Source: Cryobacterium arcticum (lineage in GTDB: Bacteria; Actinomycetota; Actinomycetes; Actinomycetales; Microbacteriaceae). Taken from it: DNA of 64,000 bases. Location of the stretch: the NCBI RefSeq assembly GCF_001679725.1, contig NZ_CP016282.1, positions 1,488,001 to 1,552,000 of the forward strand. The letters run 5' to 3'. The translations under genes and the position numbers were made by a program. Shown piece after piece: positions 7,717 through 18,200 of the stretch; the stretch's first letter is position 1, and each line of letters starts with the position of its first letter. A model generated the notes under the pieces. The model saw only the letters and a list, made by a program, of their open reading frames with translations, searched no databases and was not told the origin of the DNA.

Positions 7717-9140
7717 CCACCACCCGCTCCGCCGCACGCACTCGCGGCACCTCGAGCCCGCTCGGCGCGGTCGCCCGTTACGGCCTGCTGATCGGGCCGT
7801 TGCTGAGCATGATCGACTCCAGCATCGTCAACGTGGCGGTGCCCGACATCGCCACCGAGCTCGGCGCCGATCTCAAGGCCGTGCAGTGGGTGGTCAGCGG
7901 TTACCTCCTCGCCCTGGGCGTCTCCCTCTCGGTCACCGCCTATCTGGCCAAGCGGTTCGGCACCATGCGGGTCTACACGGTGAGCATGATCCTGTTCGTC
8001 GTGGTGTCGGCCGGCTGTGCGATCGCGCCGAACATCGAGTTCCTCATCGCGGCCCGTGCATTGCAGGGCTTTGTCGGGGCGCCGCTGGTGCCGCTGGCGT
8101 TGAGCATCCTGCTCGGCAAGGACGGCATCGGCGGCGGCAAGATCCCGATCTCCGCCGCGCTGGTGCTCTTCCTGGCCCCGGCCCTTGGCCCCACCCTGGG
8201 CGGCCTCCTCATCGGCGCCGGCGGCTGGCGCTGGATCTTCCTCGTCAATGTGCCCGTCGGCATCATCGGCCTGTTGCTGCTGGTGCGCATCCCGAAGGGA
8301 ATCGGGGCGGCGCCGAACTCCGGCATCCGGTTCGACCCGGTGGGCTTCGCCCTGCTCGCGGTGGGTCTCACTGCCGCGCTGCTCGGGGCCACCGAGGGCA
8401 CGTCAGAGGGCTGGGACAGCCCGATCTCCTACCTGCCGCTCGCCGGTGGCCTGGTGCTGCTGGTGCTGTACACGTTCTGGGCGCTGCGGCACGCGCATCC
8501 GGCCGTGGACGTGCAGATGATCCGGCACAAGAACTCGGCGTCGGCCCTGCTGCTGCAGGTGCTCTGCTCGGTGATCGCGTTCGGCACCGTGTTCCTGATG
8601 CCGATCTTCACCCAGTCCGTGCAGGGGTACTCCGCGGTGGAGACCGGGCTGGCACTGCTGCCGCAGGGCATCATCATGGGCGTCGGAACCGTCGTGGGGC
8701 AGAAACTCTCCGCACGCATCCCGCTGCGGATGCTCGTGGCGTTCGGCTTCGTGGTGCTGGCGATCTCCAGCGTCTTCCTGCTCTTCCTGGAGCAGGACAC
8801 ACCGCTGTGGGGCACCGCGCTGATGCTTTCGGGCCGCGCGATCGCCATCGGCTTCGTCACCACCCCGCTGCTCGTGGCCATGCTCGCGCCGCTGCCGGAG
8901 GACCAGCTCGCCGACGGCAACACCCTCTTCAACATCACTCAGCGGCTGGGCGGCTCGATCGGAGTGAGCATCCTCGGCTCCCTCGTGGCCGGCGGCACCA
9001 CGCTCGCGGCCACCATCGATTCCTTCCACGTGGTGGGCTGGGTGCTCATCGGTCTGGCAGTGGTGGGCGCGATCGTGTCGGTCTGGCTGACCGAACCGGC
9101 CAAGGGGCAGGTGCCGCTCGTGAGCACCGTGGGGGAGTAG
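7713..9140 (+). CDS. DHA2 family MFS drug exporter
   Basis: 475 residues with many hydrophobic helices, fitting the 14-helix EmrB/QacA drug:H+ antiporter group. The N-terminal helix LLSMIDSSIVNVAVPDI is motif D1-like, and GAPLVPLALSILLG and LFLAPALGPTLGGLLIGAGGW correspond to helices 4 and 5, with motif C in the latter. The ATG overlaps the PadR stop by four bases. Likely role: efflux of a toxic hydrophobic compound under PadR control. Substrate cannot be inferred. Confidence 0.88.
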   Translation: MTTTRSAARTRGTSSPLGAVARYGLLIGPLLSMIDSSIVNVAVPDIATELGADLKAVQWVVSGYLLALGVSLSVTAYLAKRFGTMRVYTVSMILFVVVSAGCAIAPNIEFLIAARALQGFVGAPLVPLALSILLGKDGIGGGKIPISAALVLFLAPALGPTLGGLLIGAGGWRWIFLVNVPVGIIGLLLLVRIPKGIGAAPNSGIRFDPVGFALLAVGLTAALLGATEGTSEGWDSPISYLPLAGGLVLLVLYTFWALRHAHPAVDVQMIRHKNSASALLLQVLCSVIAFGTVFLMPIFTQSVQGYSAVETGLALLPQGIIMGVGTVVGQKLSARIPLRMLVAFGFVVLAISSVFLLFLEQDTPLWGTALMLSGRAIAIGFVTTPLLVAMLAPLPEDQLADGNTLFNITQRLGGSIGVSILGSLVAGGTTLAATIDSFHVVGWVLIGLAVVGAIVSVWLTEPAKGQVPLVSTVGE

Positions 9141-9143
9141 CCG

Positions 9144-9623
9144 CTACCCGGCCAGGGTCGCGCCCCACTGCTGAGCCCGGGCCAACTCCGTGCCAGGCGG
9201 CGGAGTGCCGGTGCCGGTGATGACAAAGCTCATGCGGCCGACAACGTCGAAGGACTTGCCTCGCAGCAGCTTGCTGATTGCCTTCGCCGCCGAACCGGCA
9301 AAGAATCCCGTGCTGGACACCGTGTCGAAGGCCCAGGCGTGGGTGCCCGCGCTGCGCGGGATCTTCTCCAGCCATTCGGCCACGCCGGCGGTGACCCGTC
9401 GGCCGCCCCGGGTTTCCGCCTGATCGCGTGAGGTGGGCGAGGGAAGCCCGCGGTAGTGGGTGGGCGCGCCGACCATCACCAGGTCCTGCGCACCCGGCGG
9501 GGGTGCCGACGCGGCATCCACGACAGTGACGTCGGCCCCGCGTGAGTGCAGTCCGGCCGCGATCGCTTCACCGACCCTGGCCGTGTTTCCGAAATACGAT
9601 TCCGTGACGATCAGGACTTTCAC
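9144..9623 (-). CDS. Flavodoxin family protein
   Basis: 159 residues. A GTG at 9623 with GAAAGGAA upstream opens KVLIVTESYFGNTARVGEAI, a classic flavodoxin phosphate loop (T-E-S-x-F-G-N-T). VMVGAPTHYRGLP and the aromatic tryptophan-containing loop near AFDTVSSTGF fit FMN binding. Short-chain flavodoxin, cytoplasmic, redox partner unknown. It converges on the MFS gene (4-base gap) and is transcribed alone. Different from the HemG-like flavodoxin at 2902. Confidence 0.82.
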   Translation of the reverse strand: MKVLIVTESYFGNTARVGEAIAAGLHSRGADVTVVDAASAPPPGAQDLVMVGAPTHYRGLPSPTSRDQAETRGGRRVTAGVAEWLEKIPRSAGTHAWAFDTVSSTGFFAGSAAKAISKLLRGKSFDVVGRMSFVITGTGTPPPGTELARAQQWGATLAG

Positions 9624-9792
9624 GTGAGTTCCTTTCGATAGGTGGCGAGTTGGGCATCCGCCGGCTTCTCGGTGCACCGCCGGGAACACCCACAGCGTAG
9701 GCCGGCACCGCGCGCCCGGCACCGGAAGCGAGAAATTGCCCGGCCGAGGCGGGTCGCCGGGTGGCCATCCGCTGCACCCGGGTTGATGATGG

Positions 9793-11106
9793 GTGCATGA
9801 CGAAGGGTCAGGTGCGGATCGGCGGCGGGTCGTGAACCCGGCGGCCCGGCGCGTGCAACGCACCTACCTGATCCTCCAGCTCGGCAACACCCTGGCGGCC
9901 TCTTTCATCTGGGGCATCAACACGCTGTTCCTGCTCGACGCCGGGTTGAGCAACTTCGAGGCCTTCGCCGCGAACGCGTTCTTCACCGCGGGCATGGTGA
10001 TCTTCGAGATCCCCACCGGCGTCGTCGCCGACACCGTAGGACGCAAGGCCTCCTACCTGCTGGGCACCATCACCCTCTCGGTGACCACCGGGCTGTACTG
10101 GATGCTGTGGGTCTGGCAGGCGCCGTTCGTCTGGTGGGCCATCGTCTCGGTGCTGCTGGGGCTGGGGTTCACCTTCTTCTCCGGCGCGGTGGAGGCCTGG
10201 CTGGTCGACGCGCTGACGTCGACCGGGTACACCGGCAGCCTAGAGGCCGTCTTCGGCCGCGGGCTCGTGGTGACCGGGATCGCCATGTTCGCCGGGTCGG
10301 TACTCGGTGGGGTGATCGCCCAGGCCACCAACCTCGGTGTGCCGTTCCTGCTGCGCGCCGGGGTGTTGGTGGTGATGTTCGTTTACGCGTTCGTCGTGAT
10401 GAAAGACCTCGGCTTCACCCCGGACCGGTCCCGGGGACCGTGGAAGGCGACCAGGCTCGTGCTGAGCGAATCGGTGGAGCACGGGCTCAGGAAGCGGTCG
10501 GTGCGTTACATGATCCTCTCCGCGCCGTTTGCCTCCGGGGTCGGGATCTATGCCTTCTATGCGCTGCAGCCGTATCTGCTCGAGCTTTACGGTGACCCGT
10601 CGGCGTATTCCATCGCGGGTCTGGCCGCGGCGATCCTGTCGCTGGCGCAGGTTGTCGGCGGCGTTCTGGCGCCCCGCATCCGCGGCGTCTTCGCCAAGCG
10701 CACGAGCACCGTCATCGTGGCGTCCCTGCTCAGCGTGGTCTCGCTCATGGTGCTCGGCCTCAACAGCCTGTTCTGGCTGGCGGTCGTGTTCCTCACCGTG
10801 TGGGGGTTCGTCTTCGCCGTCGCCGAGCCCGTGCGGCAGGCCTACCTCAACGACATGATCCCCTCGAAGCAACGCGCCACCGTGCTCTCGTTCGACTCCC
10901 TCTTCGGCAGCCTCGGCGGCGTGTTCATCCAGCCGGCGCTCGGCCGCGCCGCGGACGTGGGCGGGTACGGCGCCTCGCTGCTGATCGGCGGTCTGGTGGA
11001 GCTGATCGGCATTCCGCTGATGCTCGCGAGCCGCCGGCAGAACGACCCCGCCGACACCAAGACGGCGCAGGCGGATGCCGCCGCCGCGTCCACAGACACG
11101 GACTGA
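9793..11106 (+). CDS. MFS transporter
   Basis: Up to 437 residues; GTG at 9793, but a second GTG at 9832 would also leave a complete transporter and neither has a clear ribosome site. About 12 hydrophobic helices; the loop after helix 2 reads FEIPTGVVADTVGRKASYLLG, the MFS motif A (G-x-x-x-D-x-x-G-R-K). C-terminal tail is short and polar. Substrate unknown; the general form matches DHA1-like exporters. No regulator next to it. Confidence 0.8.
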   Translation: MHDEGSGADRRRVVNPAARRVQRTYLILQLGNTLAASFIWGINTLFLLDAGLSNFEAFAANAFFTAGMVIFEIPTGVVADTVGRKASYLLGTITLSVTTGLYWMLWVWQAPFVWWAIVSVLLGLGFTFFSGAVEAWLVDALTSTGYTGSLEAVFGRGLVVTGIAMFAGSVLGGVIAQATNLGVPFLLRAGVLVVMFVYAFVVMKDLGFTPDRSRGPWKATRLVLSESVEHGLRKRSVRYMILSAPFASGVGIYAFYALQPYLLELYGDPSAYSIAGLAAAILSLAQVVGGVLAPRIRGVFAKRTSTVIVASLLSVVSLMVLGLNSLFWLAVVFLTVWGFVFAVAEPVRQAYLNDMIPSKQRATVLSFDSLFGSLGGVFIQPALGRAADVGGYGASLLIGGLVELIGIPLMLASRRQNDPADTKTAQADAAAASTDTD

Positions 11107-11195
11107 AGCGCGCAGCGCCACCGAGTTCCGGGCCGGAAATGCCACGGTCACTCGACGTTCACTCGGGCGCTACCGGCCGCGGTGAAAATATCCGC

Positions 11196-11774
11196 ATGCA
11201 CCCGCGCACGCCGCTCCATCAGGTTCTCCCGGACATCCGTTTGCTCACGTCGTTGGATGAGTCCGAGCGCGACGGGCTGGCCACCGCTCTCGGTGCGCTG
11301 GACTACCCCGTGGCGGGCGTGGCCACTGGGCACCTGCTCATTGAGTCCTACCTGCGGCGTGCGCCCGACCGGGCCTGGGCGCTGTTCCGCGGCGATGAAC
11401 CTGTGGGGGCGTTCGCCGTGGTGCCGTACCTCGAGTTGCCCGGCACGCAGCAGACGTCCACCTATCTCGTCCCCTCGGTGCGGGGCACCGGGCTCAACAC
11501 CGCGGTCAAACGGGCGACGATCGTCGCGGCGCGCGCCCACGCGGTTCCGCTCTACTCCTCGATCCACCACGCGAACGCACGTTCCCTGGCGGCAACGCGC
11601 GGGCTCTTCGTGTCGATCGACCCCGTAAAGGTCTTCGAGCACAGCACCGGCCGGCTGGCCTGGCGCTTCGACCTCGGCGACCCGTGGGCGCAGTTGGCCG
11701 CCGGCCCGGCGCATCCCATCCTGGAGGAGACCGTCGCCGGAGCGTTCCACGCTCCGTCCCAGCAGGCGGCCTGA
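11196..11774 (+). CDS. GNAT family N-acetyltransferase
   Basis: 192 residues from ATG at 11196. The acetyl-CoA binding region appears as VPSVRGTGLNTAVKRATI (RGTGLN being the pyrophosphate loop) followed by IHHANARSLAATRGLF, the usual last motif of GNAT enzymes. Acceptor unknown. It is convergent with the DUF2127 gene, whose stop lies two bases downstream. Confidence 0.75.
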   Translation: MHPRTPLHQVLPDIRLLTSLDESERDGLATALGALDYPVAGVATGHLLIESYLRRAPDRAWALFRGDEPVGAFAVVPYLELPGTQQTSTYLVPSVRGTGLNTAVKRATIVAARAHAVPLYSSIHHANARSLAATRGLFVSIDPVKVFEHSTGRLAWRFDLGDPWAQLAAGPAHPILEETVAGAFHAPSQQAA

Positions 11775-11776
11775 CC

Positions 11777-12265
11777 TCACCGTCGCCGGATCGTGTACTC
11801 ACGCCAGGTGAGCACCACGATGAAGAGGTCGAATGCGGTCAACAGCAGCATGCCCCAGGAGAAGCCGATGGCAAGCTGGTAGGTCTGGTAACCGATGAAG
11901 ACGATGAGGAACCCGATCATCCACGGGTAGGCCCAGAGCCGGTTCGCCAACACCGCCCACACCAGCACCACCTTCACCGCTCCGTGCGCCAGCAGGTAGA
12001 TGGCGCCGAACAGCGTCGCCGAGACGCTGAGCCCGCTCGCCAGCCGCAGCAGGCTCGTGGCGATCTGGTCATGCGGGTCTTCGGCAAGTTCGTGCTGGGT
12101 GAGCACCCGAGCCACGGCGCCAATCTGTGCGGGCGTGACGACCAGCAGCAGCACGCCGCCCACCAGTTCCAGCACGCCGTCCAGGCCCTTCAGGATCAGG
12201 CTGACCCGGAACGTGCGATCCAGTAGCGTCGGCTCCGCGCGCTGCGCTGTCGTTGGGACGTTCAT
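11777..12265 (-). CDS. DUF2127 domain-containing membrane protein
   Basis: 162 residues; ATG at 12265 follows a GGAGGAGGG site, which decides the start over longer frames. Four hydrophobic helices: LKGLDGVLELVGGVLLLVV, LFGAIYLLAHGAVKVVLVWA, a third around PWMIGFLIVFIGYQTYQLAI, and SWGMLLLTAFDLFIVVLTW. The order matches DUF2127, a small integral-membrane family of unknown role. Basic tail REYTIRRR points to the cytoplasm. Confidence 0.82.
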   Translation of the reverse strand: MNVPTTAQRAEPTLLDRTFRVSLILKGLDGVLELVGGVLLLVVTPAQIGAVARVLTQHELAEDPHDQIATSLLRLASGLSVSATLFGAIYLLAHGAVKVVLVWAVLANRLWAYPWMIGFLIVFIGYQTYQLAIGFSWGMLLLTAFDLFIVVLTWREYTIRRR

Positions 12266-12359
12266 CACCCTCCTCCGCCGGAGCATCTTCCACGGGCCGC
12301 AACCCCGCGAGGTCGGCCGGTCCACCCACAGTCACAGCATAAGAATCTAGGCTGGATTC

Positions 12360-12974
12360 ATGGCAGGCAAGCGCGAACCCAGCGATACGCCGCTCAACGT
12401 GGCGCGGTACAAGATCAATCGCGAGATCCCCGAGGCCGAACGCCCAGAGGAGGGCGAGCCGGACACGAACGAGGCCGGCCAGTCGATGATGGAAGCGCGG
12501 GCGCAGTACGTCGAGATCTCCATCCAGCAGGCGATCCGCCGTGGTGACTTCGACAACCTGCCCGGATCGGGCAAGCCGATCCCCGGGCTCACCGACCGGT
12601 ACGACCCGGACTGGTGGATCAAACGCAAGATCGAGCGCGAGCAGATCACCGGCCTCGGGCCACCCGCGCTGACCCTCCGCACCGAGGATGCCGGACTCGA
12701 CGACCGCCTCGACACCGTGTTCGCCGAGCAGCAGGTGCGCGAGTTGCTCGAGGACTTCAACCGGCGGGTGATCGAGGCACGCCGGCAGCTCCGCGGCGGC
12801 CCGCCCGTCGTCACGGCCCTGCGGGACGTGGACGCTGAACTCGCCAGTTGGCGTGAGCGCCGCCGCGCCGCGCAGCAGGAGCGCGAGGAGGCGCGGGCCC
12901 GCGAGGAGGCCGAACTGGCCGCCATGTCCTGGCGCGAACGCCGCCGAGCCAAGCGCGAGCGCGGCGCTCCTTAG
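12360..12974 (+). CDS. DUF1992 (DnaJ-homologue) domain protein
   Basis: 204 residues. The block ISIQQAIRRGDFDNLPGSGK, followed by DPDWWIKRKIEREQI, is the DUF1992 signature, a domain seen alone in bacteria and in DnaJ subfamily C member 28. The C-terminal third is a charged, Arg/Glu/Ala-rich coiled coil (about residues 150-200). Cytoplasmic, function not established. Its TAG overlaps the convergent PAP2 stop by four bases. Confidence 0.85.
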   Translation: MAGKREPSDTPLNVARYKINREIPEAERPEEGEPDTNEAGQSMMEARAQYVEISIQQAIRRGDFDNLPGSGKPIPGLTDRYDPDWWIKRKIEREQITGLGPPALTLRTEDAGLDDRLDTVFAEQQVRELLEDFNRRVIEARRQLRGGPPVVTALRDVDAELASWRERRRAAQQEREEARAREEAELAAMSWRERRRAKRERGAP

Positions 12975-13699
12975 CCTGCGTCGCGTCCCTCGGATGCGTC
13001 GGCGGCCGCCCTCACGCGCGCCCGCCGGGTCATGGCCACCGTGTGCTCACCGTCGAGCTTGGCCGCCACGGGCGCCCACAGCAGCACCGCCACCCCGATG
13101 CCGAGCAGCAGCGCGCCCACGGTGTCGGTGAGCCAGTGCGCGCCCAGATAGGTGCGACTGAGCATCATGACCACCGTGTAGGCGGCCGCGGCCAGCCAGA
13201 CCCAGAGGCGCGGAAAGAGCAGCACCAGCACCGCGGAGGTCACCGCCGCATTGGCCACATGCCCGGACGGGAACGAGCCGAAGTCGAGGTTGGTGAGCAC
13301 GTTCTCTGGGCGTGCTCGGCCGAAGAAGTGTTTGAGCACCTGCACGACTCCACCGGTGGCAAGGCTGGCGGCCAGGAAGTAGCCGGCAGCCCAGGGGCGC
13401 CGGGCCAGGAGAAGTGCGGCGCAGATCACGGCCGGGATCAGCAGGGTCGCGACCAACCCGCCGCCGAGGGCATCCATCACCAGGGCCACCGCATCCCACA
13501 CGGGCGCGCGGTTCTCGGTGAGGTCGTTGAACCATGCGGTGTCGATGGCCAGGGGCATGCCCTGCTCACGCACCAGGATCAGGGCGCCGAGGCCCACAGC
13601 GAGGCCGAGGGCGATGGCGCCGCTCAGGACCGGCCACCAGCGGGAGACCCGTTTCGCTCGCGGTTGGGCCGCGACCTCCGGGTGGCGTGGCGTCGTCAT
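12971..13699 (-). CDS. PAP2 family phosphatase (membrane)
   Basis: 242 residues with about six membrane helices and the three PAP2 motifs: KHFFGRARP (motif 1), FPSGHVANA (motif 2) and SRTYLGAHWLTDTVG (motif 3, catalytic histidine). This is the geometry of lipid phosphate and undecaprenyl-pyrophosphate phosphatases, with the active site facing outward. ATG at 13699. The substrate (isoprenoid pyrophosphate or phosphatidate) cannot be settled from sequence. Confidence 0.88.
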   Translation of the reverse strand: MTTPRHPEVAAQPRAKRVSRWWPVLSGAIALGLAVGLGALILVREQGMPLAIDTAWFNDLTENRAPVWDAVALVMDALGGGLVATLLIPAVICAALLLARRPWAAGYFLAASLATGGVVQVLKHFFGRARPENVLTNLDFGSFPSGHVANAAVTSAVLVLLFPRLWVWLAAAAYTVVMMLSRTYLGAHWLTDTVGALLLGIGVAVLLWAPVAAKLDGEHTVAMTRRARVRAAADASEGRDAG

Positions 13700-13817
13700 C
13701 TGCTCAATGCTAGGCGGTGCCGCCGTGCGGTCGGATCCATTTGCGGAGTGCCGCAGGCACCGATAGCGTGCAGACTAGTGCGGCGCAGAGGCCCACCCCA
13801 ACGGATACGGACCCTCG

Positions 13818-14306
13818 ATGTCGACCACCCCAGACCCCGCCGCCCGCGACCTGCTCCCGATTCTTCAGGAACAGAACGACAGGATCGGCTTCGTCTCCTT
13901 CGACCACGACGATGCCTTCGCGCTCGGCTCCGCCCTGGTGCAGCGTGCCGTGGCGGAGGGCCTGGCGATCACGGTGTCCATCGTGTTCGGCGAGCAGCGC
14001 GTCTTCCACGCCGCCCGCCCGGGCACCACAGCGGACAACGACGACTGGCTGGCCCGCAAGTTCCGGGTCGTCTCCCGGTACAACGTGCCGTCGTTCCTGG
14101 TCAGCACCAAGTACCGGGCCAGAGGCCAGGACTTCAACGACGCCACCGGCCTGCCCATCAACCTGTACGCGGCGGCCGGTGGCGCCTTCCCGCTGCGGGT
14201 GAACGGGTCGCTGATCGGGATGCTCGGGGTTTCCGGGCTGCACGAGAGCATCGACCACGACCTCGCCGTTTGGGCCCTCGAGTCCGTACGGGTGGCCTCC
14301 GCATGA
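13818..14306 (+). CDS. Heme-degrading domain protein (UPF0303/HbpS-like)
   Basis: 162 residues of the UPF0303 (COG4702) family, related to GlcG/HbpS heme-binding proteins. Recognised from SFDHDDAFALGSALVQRAV near the N-terminus and the C-terminal INLYAAAGGAFPLRVNGSLI plus GMLGVSGL. No signal peptide, so cytoplasmic. Its stop overlaps the start of the Gfo/Idh/MocA oxidoreductase (ATGA), a recurring pairing for this family that suggests a metabolic rather than a heme role. Heme degradation is a family label, not shown here. Confidence 0.78.
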   Translation: MSTTPDPAARDLLPILQEQNDRIGFVSFDHDDAFALGSALVQRAVAEGLAITVSIVFGEQRVFHAARPGTTADNDDWLARKFRVVSRYNVPSFLVSTKYRARGQDFNDATGLPINLYAAAGGAFPLRVNGSLIGMLGVSGLHESIDHDLAVWALESVRVASA

Positions 14307-15298
14307 CCGGCGGTGCCGCGACGCCCCGGTGGGCGATCATCGGAACCGGCGCCATCGCCGAGCAGACCATCGGCGACATCAGGCTGGCGGGCAACATCGA
14401 CATCGTGGCCGTGGCGTCTCGCACGGCGGCCACAGCCGAGGACTTCGCTGCCCGTCACGGCATCCCACGCGTGTTCGCGTCGGTGGAGGACGCGCTCGGC
14501 AGTGCCGATATCGATGCCGTGTACATCTGCACACCGCACAGCAGCCACTTCGAGCTGGCCAGGCAGGCCCTGCTCACCGGCAAGCATGTGCTCTGCGAGA
14601 AGCCCCTCACCCTCACGGCCTCGCAGAGTCGGGAGCTGGCCGACCTCGCCGCCGCCCGGGGGCTGTTCCTCATGGAGGCCATGTGGATGAAATTCACGCC
14701 GGCTGTGCTGCAGGTGCAGGAGCTGATCCGGTCCGGCGCCATCGGCGAGGTGCGCTCCGTCGAATCCAGCATGGGCTATAACTTCCCCCGCACCGAGACC
14801 AGTCGGCTCTGGAACGCGGAACTCGGCGGCGGTGCGCTGCTCGACCTGGGCGTGTACCCCGCGGCGTTCGCGCAGCTGCTGCTGGGCACGCCGCTAAGCG
14901 TCGCCGCGCACGGCGTGATGCAAGCGGATGGCGTTGACCTCCGTTCGACGCTCACCCTGGGCTACTCCGACGACAGGTTCGCCACCGTCACCAGCTCCCT
15001 CACGGAGGTCATCATGGCGTTCGCCGTCGTGGGCGGCACCGCGGGCACCATCGTGATGGATCCGACGTTCTTCGCGGGCGGCGCCATCCATTGCTACTCT
15101 GCGCCGGACTACACGGCGCAGACGACGACGGTGCCGATCGAGGGCGCCGGCTACGTGCCGATGTTCCGGGCCGTGGGCGAAGCCCTCGCCGCCGGCCTCA
15201 CCGAGCACCCCCGGCATCCGCTCGCCGACACCATCGCGGTTCTCGCGGTGGTCGACGAGGCGCGACGGCTGCTCGCCGCCGCGCGCCCGACCGCTTAG
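14303..15298 (+). CDS. Gfo/Idh/MocA family oxidoreductase
   Basis: 331 residues. N-terminal Rossmann fold with WAIIGTGAIAEQ, the strand YICTPHSSHFELA, and the catalytic-lysine motif VLCEKPLTL (EKP). The C-terminal half is the substrate domain, with GGGALLDLGVYP carrying the usual DxGxY-like turn. Family members oxidise or dehydrate sugars, inositols or dihydrodiols with NAD(P). Translationally coupled to the upstream UPF0303 gene. Stop codons converge with the Fn3 protein gene (four-base overlap). Confidence 0.87.
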   Translation: MTGGAATPRWAIIGTGAIAEQTIGDIRLAGNIDIVAVASRTAATAEDFAARHGIPRVFASVEDALGSADIDAVYICTPHSSHFELARQALLTGKHVLCEKPLTLTASQSRELADLAAARGLFLMEAMWMKFTPAVLQVQELIRSGAIGEVRSVESSMGYNFPRTETSRLWNAELGGGALLDLGVYPAAFAQLLLGTPLSVAAHGVMQADGVDLRSTLTLGYSDDRFATVTSSLTEVIMAFAVVGGTAGTIVMDPTFFAGGAIHCYSAPDYTAQTTTVPIEGAGYVPMFRAVGEALAAGLTEHPRHPLADTIAVLAVVDEARRLLAAARPTA

Positions 15299-18200
15299 CC
15301 GCGCGCTCGGCGTCGCGCCCGCAACGCCAAGACGGAGCCGCCCAGCAGCAGCGTGCCCGCGCACCAGAGCAGCCAGCCGGTATCGACACCGGTGGCGGCG
15401 AGGGTGGCCTTCGGGCGGGCGGGCGCGGTTGCGGTCGCGGTCGGTGCGGCGGCGGTGGCGGCGGCCGCCGGGGTCGTGGCGGGGGTCGCAGGTGGCGTCG
15501 CGGTCGGTGTCGGCGTGGCGGGTGCCGGTGCCACGGGTGCCGGAGTGGGCGTGGGTTCGCCTGTCGGTGCGGCGGTCGGAATGGGCTCGACCGCGGCGGG
15601 AACGAAGACCGTGATGGCGGTTCTGCTCTCCACGAGGGGCGCGCCGGTGCCGCGCAGGCCCAGAACGACGGTGTGGGCGCCGGCCGGGGCATCCGCGGGG
15701 ATCGTGACCGGCAGGGAGAACCTGCCGTTGCCTCCGACGGTGGCCGTGCCGAGGGTGACCGGGGTGGAGTGCAGCTCGACCGTGACGGCGGCGCCGATGG
15801 GGAGGTCACTGCCGGTGATGGTCAGGGTGTCCCCTCGTTTCACGGTCGCACCGGCCAGGGCGCTGCCGTCGGCGAGGGTGAGGGCGGGGGAGAAGGTGAA
15901 CGGTGTGGCGGTCACGATCACGTCCGGTCCTGTTCCCACGGCGGTCGACGCGGCGACGCGCAGCTCGTACTCCGTACCGTCGGCGAGCCCGAGCAGTCGC
16001 GTGGAGAGACCCACGACGGGTACGGCGCGGCTCCAGGTGGTGTCGCCGGTGGCGCGGTAGCTCACCTGGTAGTCGTCCAGGGGCTGGCCGCCGTCGTCGA
16101 CAGGTGCGGCCCAGCTCAGGGTGACGCTGGTTTCGCTGGGCACGACCGCGACATTCAGCGGCGCCGATGGCAGGGTGCTGGGGATGACCGGGTCCGAGGC
16201 GGGCGGAGTGGACCCGGGCAGCGCAGCGCTGGTGCCGGCGGAGCTGGTGGCGGTGGCGGTGAAGGTGTAGCTCTCTCCGCGGGTGAGGCCGGTGATGGTG
16301 CAGCCGATCACGGTGGCGGTCACGTCGGTGGTCGTGCAGGTCAGGCCACCGGGTGACGCCGTGACGGTGTAGGAGGTGATCGGCCGGTCGCTGGGCGCGG
16401 CCGGGGGCGTGAGGACGACATCCGCTGTGGTGGCGCCGGTGCTCGTGGCGGTCACGCTCGCGGGCAGGTCGGGGGCCACCGGCGTGCGCAGGATGCTGTT
16501 CGACACGATCGAGGCAACACTGGTGCCGGCGGCACTGGTGGCGGTCGCGGTGAAGGCGTAGGGCGTGCCGATGGAGAGACCCGTGATGTCGCAGGTCAGC
16601 GGAGTCGCGGTGACGTCGGTGATCGTGCAGGAATCTGCTGTGGTGGTGGACGTCACCGTGTACTGGGTGATCGGGCGGTCGCTGGGGTCGGCTGGAGGTG
16701 TCACGGCGACGGCGGCCACGCTCTTGGCGCTGGACACGGCGGTGACGGCGGCGGGCGCGTCGGGGGCGACCGGCCGGTAGACCACCGGATTCGACGCAGG
16801 GGACGACGTGCTGTCCCCGACCGTGCTGGTAGCGGTGACGGTGAAGGTGTAATCGGTGCCGATGGTCAGGCCGGTCACTGTGCAGGTGAGCGCGGTGGTG
16901 GTGCAGGTCTTGCCGCCGGGGGTAGAGGTGACCGTGTAGCCCGTGATCGCTCGGTCGCTGTCCGGCGCCGCGAAGGTCACCACGGCGGAAGTCTTGCCGT
17001 CCATGTGAGCGGTCGGCGCGGCCGGGGCATCCGGCACGACGGGCGCACGGCGTACCGGGTTCGACGCTGCCGAGGCTGCGCTGGTACCGGCGGCGCTGGT
17101 GGCCGTCGCGGTGAAGGTGTAGGTCGTGCCGATAGTGAGACCCGTGACGTCGCAGGACAGCTCGCTGCCGGTCAGATCGGTGATCTCGCAGGAGTCCGGC
17201 GTGGAGGCTGACATGACCGTGTACTTCGTGATCGGCAGGTCGCTGCCCGTCTGGGGCGCAGTGACGGTGACCGTCGCCACGGTCTTGCCCGAAGAAACCG
17301 CGACCACGCTGGCCGGGGCACCGGGAACGAGGGGCTGATACGAGACAGCGTTGGATGCCGCAGACGCAACGCTGGTGCCGATTTTGCTGGTGGCCGTGGC
17401 CGTGAAGGTGTAGTCGGTGCCCATGGTCAGGCCGGTGACGGTACAGGTGAGGGCTGTGGTGGTGGCGCAGGTCTTGCCGTCGGGGGCAGACGTGACGGTG
17501 TAGCCGGTGATGGCTCGATCGCTGTCCGGCGCGGCGAAGGTCACCACGGCGGCGGTCTTGCCGTCCATCTGAGCGGTCGGCGGGGTCGGGGCGTCCGGCA
17601 CGGCCGGATCGAAGCTCACTGGGGCTGAGGCGGCCGATGCCACGCTCGTGCCGGCTCCACTCGTCGCAGTGGCGGCGAAGGAGTAGGTATCGCCGATGGT
17701 GAGGCCGGTGACATCGCAGGCGAGTGGGACCGCCGCGGTATCGGCGATGTCGCAGCTGTGCGCCGCGTCGGCGGACGTCACCCGGTAGGCCGTCACGGGC
17801 ATGTCGCTCTGAGTGGGCGGCGTAACGGTGACCGTGGCGACGGTCTTGGCGGTGCGAGCCGCCGCGACGCCGGCGGGCGGGCCCGGGGCATCGGCGGGCT
17901 GGGTGACCGCGTTGGAGGTGGCCGTGGCCGAGGCCGGTCCGCCGATGGTGTTGGTGGTCGCGGTGAACGTGTTGGTGTCCCCGGCCGTCAGGTTGGTGAT
18001 CGTGCAACTCAACGGCACCGCCGAGGGGTCGATGGTGCAGGACTGGCCGCTGGGATCCGCGGTGACTGTATAGCCGGTGATGGGCACGTCCCCGAGAACC
18101 GTTGATGGGGTGAGGGTGACCTCCGCAGTTGTCTTACTCAGCGCAGTCGCCGACGTGACGGTGGGAGCCCCCGGTTCCGCAATGCCGGAGATCCGGGTCG

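Noticed and set aside
10800..11195. Extended N-terminus for the GNAT protein
   Set aside because: The added residues are an out-of-frame reading of the end of the MFS gene.
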